Shown here in pieces: positions 55,430-64,000 of a stretch of DNA of 64,000 bases (positions within the stretch are counted from its first letter, which is position 1; the number at the start of each line of letters is the position of its first letter). A model generated the notes under the pieces. That model did not search any database and had not been told where the DNA came from. It was given only the letters and a program-made list of their open reading frames with translations. This DNA comes from Romanomermis culicivorax (Eukaryota > Nematoda > Enoplea > Mermithida > Mermithidae), in assembly GCA_963922205.1 (NCBI GenBank), contig CAWUHX010000066.1:1054001-1118000 (forward strand), in the 5' to 3' direction. A program made the position numbers and the translations under genes.

Positions 55430-56330
55430 CAGTAACCCGGTGCTGACGTCAAAAGATGTGATACACACCACCACACTCGGTGCTGACCTCAGGTAACTGG
55501 GATGTAAGTGCCATAATCTCATATTGCAGTACGTACGCCAAAAGTAAGAGCCTATGGCTACAAACTCTTTACGGCAATACGGGGCATCGCCATTGCTGAC
55601 GCCAGAATAAGACTGTCCACAATGATAAATCTCTATTCCAGTATCGGAATTAATATCTTAATTCCGATACTGGAATAGAGATTTATCATTGTGGACATCA
55701 GTAGATAGGGCCCTAGGCCAGCAACCTTGCTACGACAACACGGAGCATCGCCGTTGCTGACGTCAAAAGGTAATAGCTGAGTCTCAGTTATCCTACGACA
55801 ATGATATGAGATGCAGTTGTTGGAGACGCCAGATGTGCGGTTTGTAAGGCCTCACATCTCCGAACAACAATATGGTGCATTGTTGTTGCTGACGTCAAGG
55901 ACTGAAGTTGGAATAATCGACCAATCCTAGTGCAACAACACGAGCCTCTGCTGTTGCAGACGTCAGGAAGACAGTGCCATACGGTCACCATCCTGCAATA
56001 ACAACCTGTTACGTTGCCATTGCTGACGTCAGAGGTAGAGCCAGAGGGCCACCCACCCCTTAAAGCAACAGCAAGGGATGCAGCTGTTGCAGACGTAGGG
56101 GGAGGACACGGAGAATCATCAACCCCTTAATGACCACCTGATATGTGGCCATTGCTGACGTCAGAAGCATGACCCCGCTAGTCAAGCCTTAGTGCAACAG
56201 CAGCATGTGAGGTAGTTGCGGACGTCAGAGGTGAGGTCGCACAAGACACAACACCTCCGAACAACAACCCAATAAGTAGTTGTTGCTGACGCCAGTGGTC
56301 CCGACCAGTAAGATTCTCACCACAGGCAAC
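55430..56330. repeat. ~66-bp tandem array of CRE-like sites in element 3 leader
   Basis: Octamers TGACGTCA or one/two-base variants (TGACGCCA, AGACGTCA, GGACGTCA) start at 55444, 55597, 55758, 55824, 55890, 55958, 56024, 56091, 56156, 56220 and 56287. Over the regular part the spacing is 64-68 bp. Each is preceded by a GTTGTTGC-type arm complementary to a CAACAAC-type arm upstream, so each unit can form a hairpin. TGACGTCA is the consensus site of CREB/ATF bZIP factors. By analogy with the Su(Hw) insulator repeats in the Drosophila gypsy leader, this could be an enhancer or insulator; that role is inference. Confidence 0.8.
55614..55697. repeat. Perfect 40-bp inverted repeat with 4-base spacer
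   Basis: Bases 55614-55653 are the exact reverse complement of 55658-55697, with TATC between them. The palindrome interrupts the tandem array, making that array interval longer by about its own length. It would form a very stable hairpin in RNA or a cruciform in DNA. Confidence 0.9.
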
Positions 56331-57604
56331 CACTCAGAATGAAAGAGAGAAAAAGAAAAGAAAAAAAAGAAGAAAAAAAAACCGTACAGTAGTGGAAAAA
56401 ATAATATGAATGACCTACTGAAGGTTTGCCAACTATGACGTATGTGTGACCGATGAAGAAAAAGTTTTGTTTGTTTGAAAAATTTGAATAGAAGTGAAAA
56501 GAGAAAGTTGGGGTTTGTTGGGTTTTTTTTTGTAAGGAAAAGGATAAATTTTAATTTGTTTGTTTAGAAAGGGGAAAGAAAAGGAAATGGGGTTATAAGT
56601 TTTTATTGAGTTGATTTTGGAGATAAGAAAATTTATTAGGTGAAAAAGTTATTTTAATTGGGTCACACACTACGCATAGGGGATGGAGAAATAAAAAGTA
56701 AAGTAAATAAAATTAAAATTTGAGGCCCTAGAGATAAGCGATGTGATCCGCTAAGTACGGTGTTATATGTGTCAACAGTAAAATTTTGGCTTGTTTGGCC
56801 GGAAAAATGGGCAACTTGGCTAGTGCTCAGTGAAGATAAGAAAAATTTTGAAAAAGTGTGTTGACACACATACCGGACACAGATAACAACTCACCACCAC
56901 ACTTGACGTCCAGAATCAAGAGTGGAAGGGTTACTGTACCTCGTGATCGGAGATCCCGAAACCCTCAGGGGCTGTGAAAACCTCATGGGCTGTGATACTC
57001 AAGTACCCGTACCCAAGTATACTGTAGTGAGAGTATGTGCAACTCGCAGTCATACTGTAACCAAATGCCTAAGGCGCTACAGTAACCTGTCCGATCACAC
57101 GCAGTGAATGGAGGCTCAAATTGACGAAAAATGGAAAGAAAAAGGAAAAAATGAAAGCTCAGAGGAGAATTACGGCAGAATACTCGATTTACTCAACTCT
57201 GGGAATTTTATGACTCTTGGGGATTAGATCTGGGGAAAAAATCGATACCAGAGGATTAACCAAAGCTTACGGGATATACGACACTCATAAGGGGTTAAGT
57301 ACGCGCAAGAATCATTAATTTAATCACGCGTGGGGCAAATCCCGACCTACAGTAATTAAATTTTACTCAAATGCGGTGCTATCTGAGTTGGCGTTAAGCT
57401 CGAATATAAGGGCCTATTCCGAGTGTCCCACTTTGGAAGCGAATCAGCAGACCTGAGAGAGGTTTCCCCACTCAAGTGGCGATTCTCATGATCTGATGGA
57501 GGTTTCCCCTACTCAAATCGAAAATGTACCTAATTGAAAGAGATATCTCACTCAAAAGGTTAAAAGGTTCGTTCCCAAGGACTGTGGAGTCAGACTTAAG
57601 GTCG

Positions 57605-57621
57605 ATTTTCCAGCCTCGCCA
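57605..57621 (-). promoter_or_regulatory. Primer-binding site of element 3
   Basis: On the minus strand TGGCGAGGCTGGAAAAT begins immediately at the LTR edge. It would pair with a tRNA ending CAGCCTCGCCA; the G discriminator hints at tRNA-Ser, which is an inference. Confidence 0.75.
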
Positions 57622-59046
57622 TGTCACATTAAACGAAAGTGGAGCCATGTCACATTAAACAGAGGTGGTGATCAGTCACATTGACGGGCAAACCCGTACC
57701 ATATCCCCTAGGAAACATGGCCATGACACGGTAGGTGACATGCTGTGACCCCGTGGGGTGGCTCCAGTATGTTTCTTCGTTTCGGGAACCCAACCCAGCT
57801 GGTACTACCACAGGTAAACCTATGGTGTACCTCGGCCTTGTCCTGGGGTTAATGCTGTAGAATAATGGACAACGCGGCCGGGTCGGGGGTGTCAATCCCT
57901 AATCCTCATTCTACGGAATGGGGGACAGTGCCATTCGGAGAATGGCTTACTGTAGGGGACCCGATTGTTAACCTAAATCCCCTTTTTAGGCCCCGACCTT
58001 AAGGGTCTGAGGGCTTTCTTAACTGAGGGTCCTTCCGAGGGAAAACTAGCTTAGGGGAGACTCCCACAAATATACCCTCAATAACAATAACCCCTGAGAA
58101 GACTCACGACACTTCTTCTCAAATTACTCGGCGCTGGGCGACGGGTTCGGGGTCAAACGCGGGGTCCTACGGACGGCGATGTGGGAACGAACTCCGAGCG
58201 ATTCGGTGGCTGCTAAACGGCAGGCAGCGATCACTAACGTTTCCTCGGCGAGGGGCGACGGGTCTCTACACTAACGGCGACGGTGACGGGTTCCTACGGT
58301 CGGGTTACTGTAGGCGATGTGTGTCTGTGTAGGTCGGGGTCCGAATATGGTAATTTATTCGACGTGTGATGGCAACGCAGTTGACAACAATAGTAATATA
58401 ATAAAATATATCGACGGCGGACGCGACGTGAAGCTAAACGACGAAAAACCAGTTAGGCCCAATAATGAGTCGAAGACAACCAAAAATGACAAAACATGCC
58501 CTTTTAAAGGGCTCCATAAAATACAGTATGCCTTGGGCGGAGTTAACACTCCCCCAAGCTAACTTCTGCAGCGGAAATCGTTGCAGAAGATGCCTATGAT
58601 CACATAGACATTTTCCAGTTCACAACGTTAAGCATTGGGGCGAGTTTTCACTCTCCATGCTTAACATAGGAACGTCACTAGTGAGAATTTCAACTAGTCG
58701 TTTCACGTTGTGAAACGTCGCTAGTTTTTACTGATAAGAAGTGCACGTTGTGCTCTAATTACAGCGACGAGCTCGGAGAGCTTATCTCTAACGGAAATTC
58801 TTGACTAGCAGGCACATACCGTAGTCTACGTGTGCGATTGAAAATAATAAATCGAAACGGAAATAAATGTGCGCAAAAGCAACAAAAATAAACATAAAAA
58901 GTACACACATAAATTGCATGTAAAAAGTATAAAAACGAAACGCAAAATTGATGTAAATTACTGTAACACAAAACATAACGAAAAACATAATGAAAAATTG
59001 TGATGTGAATCACGTGACATTCGACGAAATCCGTCGGCATGTGACA
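57622..59046 (-). repeat. 5' LTR of element 3
   Basis: Partner of 42815-44239, equal length, about 11 differences by eye, mostly transitions. It should contain the promoter for the minus-strand transcript. Confidence 0.94.
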
Positions 59047-59050
59047 GAGT

Positions 59051-59745
59051 GGTCAATTTGCACGGATTATTGGCAGCTTTGGTCTAGTTTATCATGCTAA
59101 GCCTGGAAAGGCAGCAATTTTTAAAAGATAAAAATTGTTACAGAACCCCACATTTTTCAAAAAATGCTATTAATGGGCCAATAAATGAGCAATTAATTAA
59201 ATTTACTGTTTGGGAAATCTCTTCTCTGGGCATTTGGATTATTTCCAGAATGTGGCAAACTGGGTATTGATCTGTATGTCGGGGTTACCGTGGGTGCATG
59301 TGTTCAGCTTCTGGCGTCCGCCCGCAGGCGGTGGACGTGGCGAGAAGTGGCAAGAAAGAAAATAAATTTACATAGATTTATGTTGCCACTGTTTGTTATT
59401 GGAGCATCACCGTCTATCGTCAATCTTTATATTTTATTGTGTTATATTATTGATGACATCGTCCTGTTTTCCCAATACAACGTTTGGACAATAATTTGCA
59501 TTGTTTTATGAGCATAGTGGAAGGATTTTTAAGAATAGAATTGCAGACTTGGGTAGGAGCTCCTGAGGTATGTGTCAAGGTGTTCTGCCTGAGGTTTGGT
59601 GAAGTACTGGAGTGTATCTGGTATTCCGTGTGAGAGAGTTTTGGTGTGTTTGTATTGTGTTAGCCTGTGGTCAGAACTGTTGCAACTTCCTTTGTATAAA
59701 CCCAAAGGTCACTTACATCATCTAAGGCCATAGCAGCCTAAGAAG
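59051..59745 (+). other. Probable 5' LTR region of element 4 (boundaries unresolved)
   Basis: The primer-site-like TGGTGGACTCTTAATGCC at 59746 implies that an LTR ends just before it. The matching 3' LTR lies outside the window, so the start cannot be set. A small open frame at 59290-59511 has no recognised domain. Confidence 0.45.
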
Positions 59746-59763
59746 TGGTGGACTCTTAATGCC
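59746..59763 (+). promoter_or_regulatory. Primer-binding-site-like sequence of element 4
   Basis: TGGTGGACTCTTAATGCC resembles the site at 19226 in its first six bases and in its placement before the leader ORF ATG (59759). Confidence 0.5.
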
Positions 59764-60335
59764 TCTCCGGACAGATAACCAGAGAACCACCAGGAAGATA
59801 ACTAAACCACCAGTGTTTGATAAGCAATTGCACACGGGTAGGATAGCAAAAATGAGTGTTCCTTTAGGTAAACCTTTGAGAACACCTCCTAGGTCATATG
59901 AGCCTAGTGTTTCAAATTTCAACTCTGCTGAAGAACATGCAGTGTAGGAAAAATTCAAGCACAGTGCATGAGACTGAACTGAGGCAGGAAAGTGAGACTG
60001 CTGAAGTGTCAAAATTGGAAGAGGAATTAGCGAGGATTAGCTTCGAGATGGCTAAGCAAGCCAAAGGCGAAGCTACTGTAGCCGGAAATGTCAAAGGTCA
60101 TCAGACCTTGGGAAGACAAAGACCGACAACACCTCCAAAAATTGTCCATCCTATGATGGAAATGCTGGTCAAGATTAGACTGAAATTGAGACCAGCGTGG
60201 AAGTCCAATTTGGTTGACATGAATATGGATGATTATTACAAGGATGCACCGGCCGAATTATTTGATGATCAATATTCGAGGCGATACAAATGGGAAATGG
60301 CGAATTGGATACGACATGAAGATCAAAAGGAATGA
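59759..60335 (+). pseudogene. Gag leader region of element 4
   Basis: A 62-codon frame from ATG 59759 and an overlapping 145-codon frame (59898-60335) together occupy the place of the Pro-rich leader ORF1 of element 2. The second has an acidic helical stretch (ETAEVSKLEEELARISFEMA) and ends with a TGA. No domain is seen. Confidence 0.55.
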
Positions 60336-60365
60336 ATCGACCCGAAAGACCAACAAATTAACACC

Positions 60366-61352
60366 TTGGAGAAAAAGGTCAATTTATTGATAAAAGTATT
60401 GGAAAGTGTGCAGGATCACAAAAAGGAGAATGAAAAGGAGTGGCAAAAGAAGATAAGTGAGTCTTCTTATGCAGAAAGTAGAGTAGAAAGGGTTAGTCAA
60501 CCTAAAAGAGAGGTTGAATCAGAAGTTTACATTAGATTTCAGGAGAACAGACATAGATATTGTACTAGAGATAAAGTATGGAGTCAGGAACCACAGAGTT
60601 CGAGAAATGCTGAAAAAGCACAATCCAATGATTATGGTTATTCAGAAAATGGGAAATCCAGGGAAAGGAAGATGACTATTTGTAAAAAATCGTTCCAAGG
60701 GGAGGACAGATTTTCTCATCTAACTCCTGGGAGAGATACCACAAATAGAGCGGAACCTAGCCCTGAGAGAAGGAAAAGAAGAAAATCAAAGAGTAGAAGA
60801 AGATCTCATAGATCTAGAGTTAGAAGTAGACATTATTCAGATAGTGATAATAATAGTTCATCAACATCAAACTCTAGCTCAAGTGTGGAAGTAGGTGTGA
60901 GAGATGTAGTGAAGGCCTTGAAACATAGACCTTTACATGATAGTATAAAGCCAACAGAAGCGCTCAAGTTCTTTACTGATCTGGAAAGTGAGTTTTTGGA
61001 GAATACTACCGATAAGATCAAGAAAGAATGTTTGAGAAGATTGTCTCAGAACATGGCTAGAAGGATAGTAAGAATGTCATCAAGTTATACAGAAGCATGG
61101 AGAAATATCTTAAAGTATCTAGCATGGACTTATGACTTGACGATGCTCAAGAGAGAGCTATTCAATATGAAACTAGAGGAAGGTGCATCGGCTTTAGAGT
61201 TCTTAAAAAGGTTGAGTAATCATGTGAATCTGGTCTATGTAGATCAAATGGATCAAGTGAGGCAGGAGAACATTGTCAATGCTTTCATTTACAAAAGTAG
61301 TCCATTCTGTCAGATAGAGTTGCAGGATGTATTGCCATTGATGAAAACATGA
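60366..61352 (+). pseudogene. Gag capsid region of element 4
   Basis: A 328-codon frame has a charged coiled-coil start, an Arg/Ser-rich stretch (RRKSKSRRRSHRSRVRSRH) and then capsid sequence (MLKRELFNMKLEEGASALEF, NAFIYKSSPF). This parallels [20 protein letters not shown] and DTFIYKSDP of element 2. It ends prematurely at a TGA, after which homologous coding continues in another segment. Confidence 0.78.
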
Positions 61353-61377
61353 CAAGACCTTAAATACGCCGTAACGC

Positions 61378-62069
61378 AAATTGATATAAAGTATAAAAAT
61401 GTTTTTACTACTTTTGGAACCAAGGATAAACCTATAGTTGTAAACCAAGTGGTAGCTACTGAGGAGGAGAAATGCCAGGAAATTGCTTTTGTAGGGAATG
61501 CTCAGTATGGAAGTGAGAAGTATAACCAAACTAAAGCAAGACCACAAAATCAGTTGCAAAAGGCAGTTGAGGATCAGAGGAGTGATGGGAATGTCGAAGA
61601 GATGGAACCTGGTCCATCAACTCGTGACATCAAACAGACTAGTGAGGAGCAGGCCAAGGAATCATTTTTAGCTATTCTCTCAGAGGAGTGACTAGGGTTG
61701 GTACAAAAGGTGAATAAATTACTCAGATTGATAAGAAGTATAAGAATGTTTTTACTACTTTTGGAGCCAAGGATAAACCAATTGTGGTGAATCAAGTTGT
61801 AGCTATGGAGGAGAAGTGCCCGGAAATTGCTTTTGTAGGGAATGCTCCATATGGGAGTATTAAAAGTATAACCAGACGAAGTCAAGACCACAAAATCAGT
61901 TGCAAAAGGCAGTGGAAGAGGAGAGAAGTGAGGAGAATGCTGAAGAGATGCGACCTGGCCCGTCACTTCGTGATGTCAAAAAGTCTAACGAGGAGCAGGC
62001 CAAGGAGTCTTTTTTAGCTATTCTCTCAAAGGAATGGCTGCAATTAGTTCAAAAGGTGGATAAATTACA
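61378..62069 (+). repeat. ~346-bp imperfect tandem duplication within gag, element 4
   Basis: The segment beginning TATAAAAATGTTTTTACTAC (about 61390) recurs at about 61737 as TATAAGAATGTTTTTACTAC. Both copies share the stretches encoding EIAFVGNA and EEQAKESFLAILS, and both end with a QLVQKV-like segment. The copies differ by scattered substitutions, so the duplication is old. The first copy ends in TGA. Confidence 0.85.
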
Positions 62070-62610
62070 GGTTACTCAGAATGAAGCTTTAAAGGAGTTG
62101 ACTACTGTGAAGACTGTGTCTGCTGAAAAGCAGAAGCAGTTGAAGCAGCAGAGACCCTACTGCATATATCATAAGAATAATACTCATGCTACGGAGGAGT
62201 GTAAAACATTAGCTTACCAGGGTCAGCAACAGCAACGCGGTGGATTTAACCCTGGTATGCCTAATCAGTATTATGGTGGTGATAGAAATGCTTCATTTAG
62301 AGGAAGTTTTAGAGGTAGAGGTGGACCTCAGTTTGGATTTAGAGGAAGAGGAAGAGGTGCCTATTATGTGGGATTCCCTGAAGAAGATCAAATGTACGGG
62401 TATGACCCAGAATTTGAGAGATACAGGGAATTCTGCACACTTAGAGAACAAGGCACCCAATTGCAAAGGCAGCCTCAGTTGATGCTACTTGCATCAACTA
62501 GTCATCAGCAATTCAGGCTAGTACCATCCAGGACCAGACTGGGTCATTTGTTCCGAGCCAGTGGCAATCTACTTCACATAACATTATGGTCACAAGCCGT
62601 GCAGATGTGA
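61900..62610 (+). pseudogene. Gag nucleocapsid region of element 4
   Basis: A 236-codon frame carries the finger YCIYHKNNTHATEEC (C-x2-H-x4-H-x4-C) and an RG-rich stretch ([19 protein letters not shown]), the same order as in element 2. The frame starts within the second copy of the tandem duplication. Confidence 0.8.
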
Positions 62611-63375
62611 ATGATGAAAGTGATTTGAGTAGAGAAAAATCTCCAAATCTGATTCTAGGAAGTATTATTCACCTGGATAAAGTGAGGCCTCATGAAAGAG
62701 TCAGAAATAAAGATTTGGCTCATGTGATGTATGGAAGGCAAGTGGCAGATCAGGAGAAGAAGTTGTTGGAAAATTATCCAAAGACAGTTCCATTCTACAT
62801 TAATGTAGTTATTGGAGAAATGGCTACTAGAGCCTTAATCAATACAGGAGCACAGTGTACTGTCATTTCTTCTAAACTTTTGAAAAAGGCATTAGATGTT
62901 GACTATACAGTGTACCCTCTGATCCTTAAGGTGACTGTTGCTGATGGAAAAAATGTGCATGCCTTTAGGTATGATAATCGATTTCCGAAGGAATGCCATG
63001 ACTATACAGGGCATTGAAAAGGTGATTGACGTAATTCAAGTCCCTTCTGTAACTACTGCGCAAACGGTAGTGGAAGAAGTACCTAAAGTTAGTGCAGCAT
63101 GGACTGATTGTCAAAATCAAAATGTTTATCCGAAGGTCTGTCTTGTAAAGACAACTGTTTCAATTGTTGTATGTGGGAAAACCTACATTCCGTATGGAAC
63201 AGGAGTTTTGATAAAGGCAAAACTTTGGGATCAACATAGAGATGCTACATTAAACAGAATTATTGTTGAATTAAGAGATTCTGAAACCAAGTTCAGAATG
63301 GAGAAAGCAGTTGTAGATGGATGGCAGGAATCATTTGTAGTACTAATCTCAAATAATATGGGTTCTGGTTGTTGA
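62586..63375 (+). pseudogene. Protease region of element 4, catalytic Asp changed
   Basis: Two overlapping frames (62586-63017 and 62938-63375) encode the aspartic protease and the linker. The catalytic triplet reads NTGA (ALINTGAQCTV) where element 2 has DTGA, which should abolish catalysis. A frameshift near 62980 and a TGA at 63373-63375 add further damage. Confidence 0.83.
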
Positions 63376-63501
63376 TTTGAGAGAGATCAAATCATTGGCT
63401 ATACAGAATTAATGTTAGTTGAAGATGATGATACATACAAGAAGGTGAAGAGAATGGAAAAAATAGGAGGAGGAAGAATATCAGACATGTATGGTGAAGG
63501 A

Positions 63502-64000
63502 AGAAATGACTAGAGAATCAAAATCAGATTCTCTAGAGTTTTATAATTCACTATGCAAGATGATATCAAAGAGGAAGATTCCAGAGGAGCAGAAATTGAA
63601 GGCTATAGAATCTCTGGTTCAGTATAGAGATGTCCTTAGCTTGCCTGATGATCTGGTAACTACAACTCCAGCTCTTACTTGCAAGATAGATACGGGAAAT
63701 GCAAGACCTGTAGCGAGGCGACATATTAAAGAGATGATGGATCAAGGAGTGATAGAGCCCTCACAGTTACCATGGGCTGCACCTTTGTTCCTAGTGGGGA
63801 AAAAAGATGGAACTATGAGACCCCTAGTTGATTTCAGAAGTATAAATGAGGTGACCAAGGAGGATAAATATCTGATTCATAGAATGGACAACTATTTAGA
63901 TTGCCTTGGAAAAGCCAAATTTTATACAACTTTGGATTTGAAATCGGGATATTGGCAGGTTCCAATGGAAGAGGAGAGTAAAGAGAAAACAGCTTTTATA
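63502..64000 (+). pseudogene. Reverse transcriptase N-terminal part of element 4, window-truncated
   Basis: The sequence encodes [14 protein letters not shown] and then [16 protein letters not shown], the RT fingers and first palm strand. Compared with element 2, about 16 codons between the PVA-RR stretch and the EMMDQGVIEPS stretch are missing. The catalytic YIDD would lie beyond the window edge. Confidence 0.82.

Larger units (their letters stand above)
53590..57604 (-). promoter_or_regulatory. 4-kb leader of element 3 with repeat arrays
   Basis: The stretch between gag and the primer site is non-coding. It holds an AGGCGGACT repeat cluster (54779-54880), the ~66-bp CRE-like tandem array (about 55430-56330) with a perfect inverted repeat inside, and an AT/purine-rich part (56340-56870). 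Splice donors for gag, accessory and Env mRNAs should lie here. Such a long leader is unusual for this superfamily. Confidence 0.7.
42815..59046 (-). mobile_element. Ty3/gypsy-type LTR retrotransposon with env upstream of pol (element 3)
   Basis: A 16,232-bp element has 1425-bp LTRs ending TGTCAC...GTGACA and an exact GAGT duplication (42811-42814 and 59047-59050). It reads on the minus strand: the primer site abuts the right LTR. By eye the LTRs differ at about 11 positions (about 99 percent identity), so it is young. The order is 5' LTR, 4-kb leader with a tandem array, gag, a spliced accessory exon, Env-like glycoprotein fused to a protease, PR-RT-RNase H-IN, 3' LTR. Three isolated in-frame stops (TGA, TGA, TAG) interrupt otherwise open frames. 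This order differs from the usual gag-pol-env. Confidence 0.93.
59746..64000 (+). mobile_element. Ty3/gypsy element related to element 2, decayed and cut by window edge (element 4)
   Basis: Gag, nucleocapsid, protease and the start of RT occur in order on the plus strand. They match the element at 18609-33265 in motif order and often in residues, but with frameshifts, stops and a tandem duplication. Its 3' half is beyond position 64000, so presence of the exonuclease ORF cannot be judged. Confidence 0.85.

Noticed and set aside
55614-55697. microRNA precursor
   Set aside because: The duplex is perfect and the loop only four bases; animal pre-miRNAs have mismatches and larger loops. A small-RNA source remains possible but is not a miRNA call.

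Overview
The window is eukaryotic, AT-rich and gene-poor, most consistent with a nematode. Supporting signs are one intron-bearing Skp1-related (skr) gene with nematode-like splice acceptors, the frequent octamer CTACAGTA/TACTGTAG in non-coding DNA, and a very heavy transposable-element load. The species cannot be named from sequence alone. I recognise only one ordinary cellular gene (33725-35786, minus strand). Most of the rest is mobile DNA of several ages.

Layout: (1) 1-3373 has a 40-bp tandem repeat and the 3' part of a Penelope-like element on the minus strand, followed by a tRNA-like remnant and a hammerhead-like core. (2) 3374-12606 is a decayed Ty3/gypsy LTR element (minus strand, 595-bp LTRs, 4-bp duplication CTCT). 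(3) 12607-18608 is non-coding DNA with dispersed repeats and an element-like segment with 21-bp inverted ends. (4) 18609-33265 is a 14.7-kb, apparently young Ty3/gypsy element (plus strand, 615-bp LTRs, duplication ATCA). It has an intact 2060-residue Gag-Pol and two extra ORFs after pol. The first extra ORF carries the complete D-x-E / D / Y-x3-D signature of a DEDDy (RNase D/WRN-type) 3'-5' exonuclease; the second ends in an RG-rich tail. (5) 33266-42814 holds the skr gene, a family of poly-G MITEs with 8-bp duplications, a hAT element with one such MITE inside it, a LINE 3' fragment and GC-hairpin repeats. (6) 42815-59046 is a 16.2-kb Ty3/gypsy-type element (minus strand, 1425-bp LTRs, duplication GAGT). 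Its order is unusual: gag, accessory exon, Env-like glycoprotein fused to an aspartic protease, then a second protease, RT, RNase H and integrase. Its 4-kb leader carries a ~66-bp tandem array of CRE-like TGACGTCA sites and a perfect 40-bp inverted repeat. (7) 59047-64000 is the 5' part of a decayed relative of the region-4 element, cut by the window edge.

Within each intact element the genes make up a retrotransposition cassette: Gag and nucleocapsid for the particle; protease, RT, RNase H and integrase for copying and insertion. The two candidate novelties are the captured exonuclease (region 4) and the Env-protease fusion lying upstream of pol and joined to it through an in-frame TGA (region 6).
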